Notes: generated by a model from the letters alone, not told the origin. Shown: positions 38,983 to 48,248, counted from the stretch's first letter. The stretch: DNA of 64,000 bases from Paracidovorax cattleyae (GCF_900104515.1 NZ_FNJL01000010.1:88645-152644), one strand, 5' to 3'. Numbers and translations are program-made.

Positions 38983-39039
38983 TGGATCGATCGAATAAAC
39001 GCTTCAAAATGCCCATATTTGTTGCCTGGATCGATCAAA
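38983..39039. promoter_or_regulatory. repeated operator candidate between MBL and LysR genes
   Basis: TGGATCGATCGAA (38983-38995) and TGGATCGATCAAA (39027-39039) are near-identical direct repeats 44 bp apart, close to four helical turns. Each contains the palindrome GATCGATC. They fill the divergent promoter region, which suggests LysR recognition and activation sites. Confidence 0.55.
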
Positions 39040-39042
39040 TCG

Positions 39043-39933
39043 ATGGACCGACTCACCGCCATGCAGGTGTTCGCCGACGTGGCCTCCACCGGCAGCTTCA
39101 CCGCCACCGCCAACCGGCTCGACATGTCGCGCGCCATGGTCACGCGCTACGTCGCAGCGATGGAGCGCTGGCTCGGTGCGCGCCTTCTGCAGCGCACCAC
39201 CCGCCGGGTCACGCTCACGGATGCGGGCGAGCAGTGCCTGCGCCGCAGCCTGCAGATGCTAGACATCGCCGCCGAGGTGGTGGACGAGACCGCGCCGTCC
39301 GACGGCACGCTGCGCGGCCAATTGCGCCTGGCCTGCAGCGTCTCATTTGGAGCCGCGCAACTGGCCGCGGCACTGGGTGACTTCCTGGCGATTCATCCCC
39401 ACCTCAAGGTCGACCTGGACGCGGGCGAAGGCACGGTGAACCTCGTCGCGTCGCGCATCGATCTGGCGATCCGCATCAGCAGCGATCCGGACCCGGCCCT
39501 GATCGCGCGGCCCCTCGCCGCGTGCGAATCGGTGCTGGTGGCGGCGCCCGAATACCTGCGGTGCGCCGGCCGTCCCGCGCATCCGGCCGAACTGGCGGGC
39601 CATGCCTGCCTCGGGCACGCCACCTACGGCCGCAGCCGGTGGCGCTTCTCGTCGGGCGGCGAGTCGGTGGAAGTGCCCGTGACGACACGCCTGACCGCGA
39701 ACGACGCCGTGGTGCTGCTGGCGGCTGCCGAGGCCGGCGCAGGCATCGCGCTGCAGCCCGCCTATCTCGCACGCCCGCGCATCGCCGCCGGTGCGCTGGA
39801 AGCGCTGCTGCCGCAGTGGCAGCCGCCCGTGCTCACGGTCTATGCGCTGTACCCCTCGCGCCGGCACCTGCCGGCGGCCGTGCGGGCGCTGCTGGATTTC
39901 CTGGCCGAGCGCTTCGCGGTCGCGCGCTGGTAG
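39043..39933 (+). CDS. LysR-family transcriptional regulator
   Basis: A 296-residue regulator of the CrgA/AaeR-like LysR group. The helix-turn-helix is MDRLTAMQVFADVASTGSFT with ANRLDMSRAMVTRYVAAME, and the substrate-binding domain begins GQLRLACSVSFGAAQLAAAL. It lies divergent from the MBL-fold gene; paired repeats between them suggest it controls that gene and itself. The gene is plainly intact, ending just before the convergent AhpD-like gene. Confidence 0.92.
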   Translation: MDRLTAMQVFADVASTGSFTATANRLDMSRAMVTRYVAAMERWLGARLLQRTTRRVTLTDAGEQCLRRSLQMLDIAAEVVDETAPSDGTLRGQLRLACSVSFGAAQLAAALGDFLAIHPHLKVDLDAGEGTVNLVASRIDLAIRISSDPDPALIARPLAACESVLVAAPEYLRCAGRPAHPAELAGHACLGHATYGRSRWRFSSGGESVEVPVTTRLTANDAVVLLAAAEAGAGIALQPAYLARPRIAAGALEALLPQWQPPVLTVYALYPSRRHLPAAVRALLDFLAERFAVARW

Positions 39934-39958
39934 GCGCTGCGGCCGCACCAGAAAAGGC

Positions 39959-40429
39959 TCAAGACACCGCGTGCCCTGCAGGCGGCGCGCGAAACGCGAC
40001 CATGAGACGGTTCCAGCCATTGATGGCAACGATGGCCATCGACAGCTCCACGATCTCCGCCTCGGTGAACCGGGCACGCACTTCGTCGTAGACACTGTCG
40101 GGCACCTGCGAAGAGGCCACCAGAGTGAGCGCCTCCGTCCATGCGAGGGCGGCGCACTCGCGGGCATCGAACACGCCGGACTCCCGCCAGGCGGCCAGCA
40201 GGTGCAGCCGGCGGTCGCTCTCTCCGTGCTCGCGCGCCACGCGGGCGTGCATGTCGATGCAGAAGGCGCAACCGTTGATCTGAGAGGCACGCATCTTCAC
40301 CAGTTCGTGCAACTGCACGGGCAGCGTGCCGGCGTTCACGTGCTTCTGCAGCGCGAACATCGCCTGGTAGCTGGCGGGGTGCCGGCGCGGCAGGTCGATG
40401 CGTGGGGCGTGGGCGGTGGTCGTGGTCAT
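39959..40429 (-). CDS. carboxymuconolactone decarboxylase / AhpD-like protein (ECF41 partner)
   Basis: A 156-residue AhpD-fold protein with the redox motif CAFC in ASQINGCAFCIDMHARVAR, typical of the alkylhydroperoxidase-like branch. It would act as a small thiol peroxidase or related oxidoreductase. It lies 121 nt downstream of an ECF41 sigma factor gene on the same strand. ECF41 factors are known to control carboxymuconolactone decarboxylase, oxidoreductase or epimerase genes (the COE set), so this is the expected target. No second ECF41-type promoter is seen in front of it, so co-transcription with the sigma gene is likely. Confidence 0.9.
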   Translation of the reverse strand: MTTTTAHAPRIDLPRRHPASYQAMFALQKHVNAGTLPVQLHELVKMRASQINGCAFCIDMHARVAREHGESDRRLHLLAAWRESGVFDARECAALAWTEALTLVASSQVPDSVYDEVRARFTEAEIVELSMAIVAINGWNRLMVAFRAPPAGHAVS

Positions 40430-40550
40430 GGATGGCCTTTCGTCGAGAGGAACAGTTAAAGAAAAGGGAAGCGAACGAACGGAGCAGGGCGCGGGGCAGG
40501 GGCGCGTGCGCTGCATGGCCCCCCGCCCCGGCACTCGGCCCGTGGCGCGG

Positions 40551-41471
40551 TCAGAGGCCGCGTAACTTGTCCGGATTGAGGATCGAATAGATCGCACGGA
40601 TGCGCACGCCGTCGGTCTCGAAAGCCATGACCGACCGCACGGCGCCGCCGTCTGCGTCGCGCACGATCAGGCCGGGCGCGCCGTTGACCTCGGCGGCTTC
40701 GAAGTGCTTGTCCGCGAGGTAGCGGCGCCAGATGCCCGCGGCCAGCCGGGCGAGCGCGCGCGGGCCGTGCAGCACCCGGCTGGCCGCGCGCACGCGGCCG
40801 CCGCCGTCGGAGGTCCACTGCGCTTCTTCCGAAAACAGCGATAGCAGTTCGGCATGGCTCTGCGTGCGCATGCCTTCCAGAAAGCGTGCCACCAGGGCAC
40901 GGGCCGCTTCCGGCGTGGCGGAAAAACGGGTCCTGCGGGCGCGCACCTGCGTGCGGGCGCGGTGCACCAACTGACGGCAGGCGGCTTCGGTGCGGCCCAG
41001 CACGTGCGCCACATCGCCGTAGTCGCTATCGAACACGTCATGCAGCAGGAAGGCGGCGCGCTCGTCGGGGGTCAATTGCTCCAGCACCACGAGCAGGGCG
41101 ATGGACAGGTCGCCTGCCAGTTCCGCGCGCGCATCGGCCGGTGGCGCGGCCTCTGCGCCCAGCCAGGGCTCCGGCAGCCAGGGCCCGCGGTAAGCCTCGC
41201 GTTCGGCGCGCGCCGAACGCAGCCGGTCCACGCACAGGCGCGTGGTGGTCGCGACGAGCCAGGCCTCCGCCGTCTGGACGCGGTCAGCCGGTGTCGCCTG
41301 CCAGCGCAGCCAGACGTCCTGCACGGCGTCTTCGGCGTCCGCGCGCGAGCCCAGCATCCGGTAGGCGATTGCGCCCAGCCGCGCGCGGTGGCGCTGGAAC
41401 ATGGCGGCATGGTCATCCTGGGCGGGGCCGGGGACAGGCATCGGCATCGACGGATAAAAATCGGTGTTCAT
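40551..41471 (-). CDS. ECF41-family RNA polymerase sigma factor
   Basis: A 306-residue extracytoplasmic-function sigma factor of the SigJ/ECF41 type. Region 2 is FQRHRARLGAIAYRMLGSRADAEDAVQDVWLRW and region 4 is LTPDERAAFLLHDVFD with YGDVAHVLGRTEAACRQLVHRA. A C-terminal SnoaL-like domain follows, with the DGGG motif (WTSDGGGRV) and the terminal NPDKL box that define ECF41. In this group the fused domain replaces a separate anti-sigma factor. The frame is open to 41507, but that part covers the gene's own promoter, so I place the start at ATG 41471 (MNTDFYPSMP); ATGs at 41447 and 41441 are alternatives. Confidence 0.93.
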   Translation of the reverse strand: MNTDFYPSMPMPVPGPAQDDHAAMFQRHRARLGAIAYRMLGSRADAEDAVQDVWLRWQATPADRVQTAEAWLVATTTRLCVDRLRSARAEREAYRGPWLPEPWLGAEAAPPADARAELAGDLSIALLVVLEQLTPDERAAFLLHDVFDSDYGDVAHVLGRTEAACRQLVHRARTQVRARRTRFSATPEAARALVARFLEGMRTQSHAELLSLFSEEAQWTSDGGGRVRAASRVLHGPRALARLAAGIWRRYLADKHFEAAEVNGAPGLIVRDADGGAVRSVMAFETDGVRIRAIYSILNPDKLRGL

Positions 41472-41479
41472 ACCCTCAA

Positions 41480-41506
41480 GACGGATCGCGACCCCATTTT
41501 GTGACA
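41480..41506 (-). promoter_or_regulatory. ECF41-type autoregulatory promoter
   Basis: On the minus strand TGTCACA (complement of 41500-41506) is followed after exactly 16 bp by CGTC (complement of 41480-41483). This is the consensus I recall for ECF41 promoters. It sits right in front of the ECF41 gene. The -10 element ends only 8 bp before ATG 41471, so a transcript from it would be nearly leaderless if that start is used. Confidence 0.85.
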
Positions 41507-41537
41507 CGCCGCCCTGCCGGCCCCTGTGCGCAGGCGC

Positions 41538-41574
41538 GAAAAAGCCGCCCGGCCTGTCGGCGGGGCGGCTTGGC
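41538..41574 (-). terminator. argG rho-independent terminator
   Basis: AAGCCGCC (41542-41549) pairs with GGCGGCTT (41565-41572) with further GC pairs inside. On the minus strand the stem is followed by a T-rich run (complement of 41538-41543). It lies 50 bp past the argG stop. Confidence 0.75.
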
Positions 41575-41624
41575 GCGGGCGGGCATGTGCCACCGCAGGG
41601 ATGGCGCGGTGTGGCCTTTTCCGC

Positions 41625-43347
<1,723 letters not shown>

Positions 43348-43792
43348 GGATGCGCTGTTCTCTGAAAGGGGAAAGAGGAGGGCGGAAGCCGAAGATTCTA
43401 GAGTGTGTCCGGCCGCGTCCTGCACGGGATGCCCCGGCAGGGCCCCGGAGGCCGCCCGCGGCCCGGGCATGAAAAATGTCCGCTGCCAAGCGCGTTGTGA
43501 ACTGGGCGCGCGCAACAAAACCCGAGTGGAGCAACAGTTTAGGCCCGTATCCGGGCGTTGAGGCTCGCGCCGACCTCGCCGACCTTTTAGCTAGGAGCTA
43601 CATAGGGGCGGCGCGACTGCAAGGCTGGGAGTGCTCAAGCGAGTGACGGGTTGCGACCAAAAGGCCTTATCACCCGGTTGACGTACCACTGCTCATGCTC
43701 GGTACGAGAGGCGTGCCACCCACCGACGCCCGAATAGACCACTTGCCGCTGATCGACCGCCAGCCCTGCTGCGTGTCGATCAACGATGTGCC
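43348..43792. other. 445-bp intergenic region without a recognisable gene
   Basis: The left part (43350-43550) holds the ppnP upstream region. From about 43560 the composition is less GC-rich than the neighbourhood, and short frames are interrupted by stops. On the minus strand a stretch (43615-43795) reads open for about 50 codons (QVVYSGVGGWHASRTEHEQW within it), but I recognise no family. It marks the left edge of the nitroreductase/SDR/LysR island and may be gene debris. Confidence 0.4.
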
Positions 43793-44410
43793 TTACACGA
43801 GTTCCATCACCTCGTGGATCGGCCGCCGGGGCTTGCGTGGCCAGTTCTCAGGCAAAGCGCGCCCGACAGACAGCAGCAACACCGGGATTTCCCCCTCGCG
43901 AAGGCCGAATTCGCTGGCCACCGCTTCCGCATCGAAGCCGATCATGGGCGCGGTGCCCCAGCCCTTGGCGTGGGCCGCGTGGATCAGCGTCATGGCGCCG
44001 AAGGTGGCGGTCCGGACGGCTTCGTCGCGAGCGCGTTGCGGCTGCTCGTGGTACAGGCTTTTGGCCGCGCCTTGCCAGCCAGGAATCATCGCGGCCGGAA
44101 AGAACCCAGCCGTGACCGCAGGCGTCAGTCGGTCTGCGAGTGCGACGAAGTCGGGCGCGTGTCCGGTGACGATGAAGGTCACGGCTGCATCCGTGATCTT
44201 GGCTTGATCCCAGGAAATCTTGCGCAGCCGTGCCTGCGCCTCGGGCGTGCGGACGGCGATGAAGCGCCAGTTCTGAAAATTGAACGAGGTGGGTGCCAGC
44301 GTGGCCAGGCGTACCAGCTCTGCGATCTCCGAGTCGGGCAAGCGGAACGTGGGATCGAACAGGTTGGTGGTGCGCTGCTCTTCGATAGTGCGAATGACGG
44401 CTTCGGACAT
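43793..44410 (-). CDS. nitroreductase-family FMN oxidoreductase
   Basis: A 205-residue FMN enzyme of the nitroreductase superfamily that probably reduces nitro, quinone or enone groups with NAD(P)H. Conserved features are the phosphate-binding RTIEEQRTTNLFD opening, LATLAPTSFNFQNWRFIAV, and the C-terminal IGFDAEAVASEFGLREGEIP. Start ATG 44410. It lies 79 nt downstream of the SDR gene on the same strand, so the two likely form an operon controlled by the divergent LysR. Confidence 0.9.
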   Translation of the reverse strand: MSEAVIRTIEEQRTTNLFDPTFRLPDSEIAELVRLATLAPTSFNFQNWRFIAVRTPEAQARLRKISWDQAKITDAAVTFIVTGHAPDFVALADRLTPAVTAGFFPAAMIPGWQGAAKSLYHEQPQRARDEAVRTATFGAMTLIHAAHAKGWGTAPMIGFDAEAVASEFGLREGEIPVLLLSVGRALPENWPRKPRRPIHEVMELV

Positions 44411-44489
44411 GTGTATGGATTCCGGTTGGTTGTGAGAAGGCCGGTCTGCGCCCGATGCGAAAACGCGGCAGGGGCATTTGATTTGATGC

Positions 44490-45275
44490 TCAGGCGATGG
44501 TGTCGACGACACCGCCGTCCACGCGCAGCGCTGCACCGGTGGTGGCCGACGCCTGTTCGGAACTGACGTAGATGACCATGTTGGCCACTTCCTGAACACT
44601 TGCGGCACGCTGGATGATCGAGGTGCTCCGGTGGGTCTTGACGAAGTCGGCAGCGACCTGCTCGACGGGCGCACCGGTTCTATCGACCTCCCCCTGCAGC
44701 ATGTCGGCCACGCCCTCCGACAGCGTCGGGCCAGGCAGCACGGCATTGACCGTCACGCCGGTGCCCGCCAGCCGCTTGGCCAGTCCGCGGGATACCGCCA
44801 GTTGCGCCGTCTTGCTGAAACCGTAATGCACCATGTCGGCCGGAATGTTGAGCGCCGACTCGGACGAAATGAACACGATGCGGCCCCAGCCCCGCTGAAC
44901 CATGCCCGGCGCGTAGTGGCGCGACAGGCGTACGCCAGACATGACGTTGGTTTGGAAGAACCGGTCCCAGTCCGCATCGGGCGTTTCGAAGAAGTCCTGC
45001 GGACCGAAGATACCCAGGTTGTTGACGAGGATGTCGAAGTCCGGGTGTTGTTTGGCCAACGCACTGCAAGCATCCACTTGCGACAGATCGCCGGCAAACC
45101 CGGATGCGCGTGGGTTTTGTCCCAGGCGCTTCAGAGCGCGGCCGACGCTGTCTTCGCTGCGGCCGTTGATGACGACGGTTGCGCCCGCGTCGAGATAGGC
45201 CTGTGCCGCCGAGAAGCCGATGCCGCCGGTGGAGCCGGTGACCAGTACCCGCTTGTTGTCGAATCGAATCTGCAT
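44490..45275 (-). CDS. short-chain dehydrogenase/reductase
   Basis: A 261-residue classical SDR. The Rossmann motif is LVTGSTGGIGFSAAQAYLD, with a second NNLG motif in DILVNNLGIFGP. The catalytic Ser lies in VFISSESALN, and the YxxxK pair in MVHYGFSKTAQLAVSRGLAK. Substrate unknown. It is divergent from a LysR gene across 100 bp and upstream of the nitroreductase. Both look fully intact. Confidence 0.92.
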   Translation of the reverse strand: MQIRFDNKRVLVTGSTGGIGFSAAQAYLDAGATVVINGRSEDSVGRALKRLGQNPRASGFAGDLSQVDACSALAKQHPDFDILVNNLGIFGPQDFFETPDADWDRFFQTNVMSGVRLSRHYAPGMVQRGWGRIVFISSESALNIPADMVHYGFSKTAQLAVSRGLAKRLAGTGVTVNAVLPGPTLSEGVADMLQGEVDRTGAPVEQVAADFVKTHRSTSIIQRAASVQEVANMVIYVSSEQASATTGAALRVDGGVVDTIA

Positions 45276-45348
45276 GTCTGAGTTCCCTGTAAGTTGCGCT
45301 GGGTAAATGCTATTTCTCGACCTTCAAGATGGCAATCTGGCAACATCG

Positions 45349-45364
45349 CTAAACACTTTTTTAG
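45349..45364. promoter_or_regulatory. inverted repeat in SDR/LysR divergent promoter
   Basis: CTAAACACTTTTTTAG is a 16-bp dyad (CTAAA-N6-TTTAG) 11 bp before the LysR start. It is the only clear symmetrical element in this AT-rich 100-bp gap, and a candidate LysR binding site. Confidence 0.35.
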
Positions 45365-45375
45365 AAACTCGAAAT

Positions 45376-46263
45376 ATGGACCGGCTTGACGCACTGAGGC
45401 TGTACATCGCGGTTGCGGAAACCGGCAGCTTCTCGGCAGTCGCACGCCAGCAGGCCATTGCCGTCTCCACCGTGAGCCTCGCGGTCAAGCAACTCGAAGA
45501 AGAGTTCCGCACCCGCCTGCTGGCCCGCTCGACGCGGCAACTTGCACTCACGCACGAGGGCATGACGCTTTTGAGCGATGCCCGACGCATCGTGTCCGAG
45601 TGGGACGCCAGCATCGGCGGACTGGGGCAAGACAGCGTCCTGTCCGGCCCTATCCGGCTGACGGCCACCAACGACTTCGGCCGCGCGCGCATCCTGCCGC
45701 TCGTCGACGAATTCCAGGCCCTGCATCCGCAGTTATCGGTGACTTTGTTGCTCAGCGACAGCAACCTTGACCTCATCGAAGACCACATCGACGTCGCGCT
45801 GCGCTACGGGCCGCTGCCCGACTCGTCCAATCGGGCCCGGTTGCTGCTGCCGGGTCGACGACTGGTGTGCGCAGCGCCCTCCTATTGGCAGCGCATGGGT
45901 CGTCCAGAGCACCCGAATCAACTTGCAGCACACAACTGCCTCGTACTGGCCCGCCCCGGTGCAACCCTGGCATCCTGGCCGTTTCGGGACGAAACAAGCC
46001 TGTTCCACGTGAAGGTTCGCGGCGACCGCCAGACCAGTGACGGCGACGTCCTGAGGCACTGGGCCGTCAAGGGCTTCGGCGTGACGCTGAAGAACTCCTC
46101 GGACGTCAGCCGTGAATTGGGCGCCGGAACCTTGGAGGCAGTGCTGCAGGGCTTCAACGCCGGCCCTGTGGACCTTTACGCGTTGCACCACGGTGGCCAT
46201 CCCAGCCGTCGAGTGACTGCACTGCTGGACTTTCTGGCAGAAGCGTTGCGGACGACGGCCTGA
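45376..46263 (+). CDS. LysR-family transcriptional regulator
   Basis: A 295-residue LysR regulator. The helix-turn-helix is MDRLDALRLYIAVAETGSFS with ARQQAIAVSTVSLAVKQLEE, and the effector domain begins SGPIRLTATNDFGRARILP. It is divergent from the SDR and nitroreductase genes and is likely their regulator. Beyond its stop the sequence decays into remnants, so it is the last intact gene of the island. Confidence 0.92.
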   Translation: MDRLDALRLYIAVAETGSFSAVARQQAIAVSTVSLAVKQLEEEFRTRLLARSTRQLALTHEGMTLLSDARRIVSEWDASIGGLGQDSVLSGPIRLTATNDFGRARILPLVDEFQALHPQLSVTLLLSDSNLDLIEDHIDVALRYGPLPDSSNRARLLLPGRRLVCAAPSYWQRMGRPEHPNQLAAHNCLVLARPGATLASWPFRDETSLFHVKVRGDRQTSDGDVLRHWAVKGFGVTLKNSSDVSRELGAGTLEAVLQGFNAGPVDLYALHHGGHPSRRVTALLDFLAEALRTTA

Positions 46264-46453
46264 CTGCGGCCGTTTCTTGCAAGTGCAACACGAGCTTGGC
46301 CAAGTCGCTGCCCAGAATGTCAACGTCCAAGATGAGCCTGCGGTAGCAGCAAGTTGTGAAGGACTGTTGATTTCCACGCAGAACTGACCTACCGGGCGCG
46401 GGTGAAAGCCAACGACATGGCCGACCACAGCGCGGGCCGAGACGTGCGATGTC

Positions 46454-46562
46454 TCAAGCTTGGCGCTTGAAGGTGGCGATAACACTGGCCAGGATGCGTA
46501 TACCGCTGATGATCTGCTCAGTGGTCAGGCTCGCGTATCCCAAGATTAATCCCGCGCGCCGA
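46454..46562 (-). pseudogene. C-terminal remnant of a MocR/GntR-type (aminotransferase-fold) regulator
   Basis: On the minus strand the frame ending at TGA 46456-46454 reads GLILGYASLTTEQIISGIRI followed by LASVIATFKRQA. This resembles the extreme C-terminus of MocR/PdxR-family regulators, where a glycine-rich LGYA/LGFA segment is followed by a helix with GVRxLA. The same frame has no family-like sequence upstream, so only about 35 residues survive. The assignment is from memory of the family. Confidence 0.5.
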
Positions 46563-46811
46563 CGCGTTGCGCTCGGATATGCATGGAGAGGCGGCAGGGA
46601 TCAAAGCCGGTTGGCCGCGATTCGGCACGAAGCGCGGGGCGTAGCCCGCGAGCCCGCCGGCGGTACGCCGGGACGCAATGTTCTGTAAATGAAAGCTGGT
46701 TCGCGTATCACCGATACGGCCATCGCGCAAAGCGGCGCTGCGATGCCTACGGAGAAGTCGTTGGCGATCTTTGCGCGCCCTTCAGCTTGCGATGGATCAG
46801 CGACACCAGCG

Positions 46812-46979
46812 TCAAGATGTCCAACGCATCTTGTTCAGACATGGGCCCATTCGTCTTCGGTGCATGGTCAGCAGTTCGGCCTGGTTGCCGTCTTCCAGAA
46901 TGCCGTTGATGACTTCGAGCGCGAACGCCGGATCGCTGCGGTTCAGCCCGGCCACCGTCTCGTCGTGGGGTCTTCTCAT
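46812..46979 (-). pseudogene. truncated HigA-like addiction-module antidote protein
   Basis: From ATG 46979 the minus strand reads MRRPHDETVAGLNRSDPAFA followed by LEVINGILEDGNQAELLTMHRR. This matches the N-terminus of probable addiction-module antidote proteins (PHDE..., then DPAFA..Y/V-LNxxLEDGDQxELLxALRR). The helix-turn-helix half that should follow is absent; the frame runs into unrelated codons and stops at 46812. No matching toxin gene is recognisable upstream. Confidence 0.6.
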
Positions 46980-47110
46980 CGTCACCTCGAAGTCACCACG
47001 CACGCATTTTGAACAGCCGCCCCTGTTCACTCTCGTCGTGCAGAGTCACGACAATCTCGTCGGCACTAAATACAGCTTCGTCATCGTGAGGCCGCAAAGG
47101 CAGGTCTGAG

Positions 47111-47222
47111 TCAATCAGTCCGGTACCGGAGCATGAACACCTTGCGTGTCCCGGAGTTCGACGGCCCGTGCCTGAGCTGGTGCCGCATCGACAGCGGACT
47201 TGGTGAGCTTGATCTTTGCCAT
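47111..47222 (-). pseudogene. N-terminal remnant of a tyrosine recombinase (integrase)
   Basis: Starting at ATG 47222, with GAGGAG just upstream, the frame reads MAKIKLTKSAVDAAPAQARA followed by VELRDT, the arm-binding N-terminus of phage/ICE-type integrases. It then loses the expected GFxxxVxPSG stretch. In the +1 frame the next family segment appears as RKVFMLRYRTD, then TGA at 47113-47111. So about 15 residues are deleted with a frame change, and the catalytic domain is missing. No att site could be fixed. Confidence 0.7.
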
Positions 47223-47397
47223 GGTGACTCCTCGGAAAGACCCGGTTCCCAAAGGCCTCATAGGGACACCCACAGGGAAGTCGGGTCAAGTTTCGGAAAG
47301 CAACGGCATATGTTGAACTCGCCTAAGTCCTTGATCCACCTGCTGTATCGGGATGTGGAGTAATTCAGCGAAGTCCGGTGCTGGAGTCATCCTGAAA

Positions 47398-47422
47398 TGA
47401 AAAAGGAGCCCGAAGGCTCCTC
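47398..47422 (-). terminator. rho-independent terminator of the glycine-zipper gene
   Basis: GGAGCC (47405-47410) pairs with GGCTCC (47415-47420) across a short CGAA loop. On the minus strand a T-run (complement of 47401-47404) follows. It lies 44 bp beyond the stop at 47466. Confidence 0.75.
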
Positions 47423-47465
47423 GTCGCGGTGCGGCGCGCGGTGCGCACCCGCGGTGCGCACCGGC

Positions 47466-48116
47466 TCAGCGCCAGTAGGGATCGGGCGGCGGGCCGTAAG
47501 GCCGCCCGTAGGCGTCGCGGTACTCGATGACCGTGGCGGCCGGGGGCGTCATGTAAGCCGGCGGGCCGGGCTGCGTGGACACGACCACGCCGGGCTGCAC
47601 ATAGGTCGTCGTGGTGCTGCCGTACACCGGCGCGCGCTGCGGTGCGCTCGCCAGGGGCTGGACGCTCAGCGGGATCCAGGCGCCCGGATCGTGCTGCGTG
47701 CGCGTGGTGTACTGCCGGCCTGCATATTCATACAGCACGTCGTAGCCCACCACGCGGTTTTCATAGTGCGTCTGGTTGGAGCAGCGCGTGACGTTCTGGT
47801 ACTCGGGGCGGCTGCCCTCGATGTTGTTGCCCAGTATCGCGCCGCCGATCAGGCCCAGGGCGGTGGCGGCGACCCGGCCACCACCATGGCCGATGGCATT
47901 GCCGGCGGCACCGCCGGCGACCGCGCCCAGCACGGCGCCGGCCCCCGTGGGGCGGGATTCGGAATAGATCGTCTCGTTGCCGCACACCTGCTGCGGGATG
48001 GCGACCTGCTGGGTGACCGGCGTGGCGGAGAGCACCCGGCCCTGTTCCTGCGCCTGGGCGCTCGCGGCTGCGGCGGCCATGGCGGCAACGGCGGTCCAGA
48101 CAATGATCTTTTTCAT
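47466..48116 (-). CDS. exported glycine-zipper 2TM-domain protein
   Basis: A 216-residue envelope protein. A signal peptide (MKKIIVWTAVAAMAAAAASAQAQ) is preceded by AAGGAG, which fixes the start at 48116. A glycine zipper follows at about residues 60-100 (GAVLGAVAGGAAGNAIGHGG and ALGLIGGAILGN), as in the Rick_17kDa/SlyB-like proteins that insert in or near the outer membrane. The C-terminal half is rich in Tyr, Pro and Thr and ends PPPDPYWR. No lipobox cysteine is seen after the signal. Exact function unknown. Confidence 0.85.
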   Translation of the reverse strand: MKKIIVWTAVAAMAAAAASAQAQEQGRVLSATPVTQQVAIPQQVCGNETIYSESRPTGAGAVLGAVAGGAAGNAIGHGGGRVAATALGLIGGAILGNNIEGSRPEYQNVTRCSNQTHYENRVVGYDVLYEYAGRQYTTRTQHDPGAWIPLSVQPLASAPQRAPVYGSTTTTYVQPGVVVSTQPGPPAYMTPPAATVIEYRDAYGRPYGPPPDPYWR

Positions 48117-48248
48117 GGAGAAGCTCCTTTCGGTCGGCATACAACGCTCCGGCCTGCAGAAAAGTTTAGGCGCCGGCCGTGAAGGCGCCGGAGGGGTAAC
48201 GTAAAACTCCGTAAAGTTCGGTGTCTTCCTGCCGGAGCGCGTGCCGCT

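Larger units (their letters stand above)
46264..47397. other. gene graveyard: about 1.1 kb with only remnants
   Basis: No intact gene is seen. Base composition is lower in GC and codon periodicity is broken. Three remnants are listed separately. Other short frames (for example the plus-strand VDFHAELTYRARVKAND at about 46366 onward, and minus-strand MSEQDALDILTLVSLIHRKL from 46842) look protein-like but I cannot name them. A GC-rich self-complementary stretch lies at about 46628-46672. The mix of recombinase and antitoxin pieces suggests a former mobile or genomic island edge. Confidence 0.6.

Noticed and set aside
41472-41507. Upstream 12-codon extension of the ECF41 gene (start at 41507)
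   Set aside because: It overlaps the matched promoter elements, so it would not be on the transcript.
46628-46672. Self-complementary GC-rich stretch as an integron attC or REP element
   Set aside because: Short nested hairpins (for example CCGGCGGTACGCCGG) are present, but no attC core sites or second copy were seen.
47397-48182. Plus-strand 261-codon frame opposite the glycine-zipper gene
   Set aside because: It reads through the terminator hairpin and is rich in Arg/Gly/His; the minus strand has a signal peptide, Shine-Dalgarno and glycine zipper.
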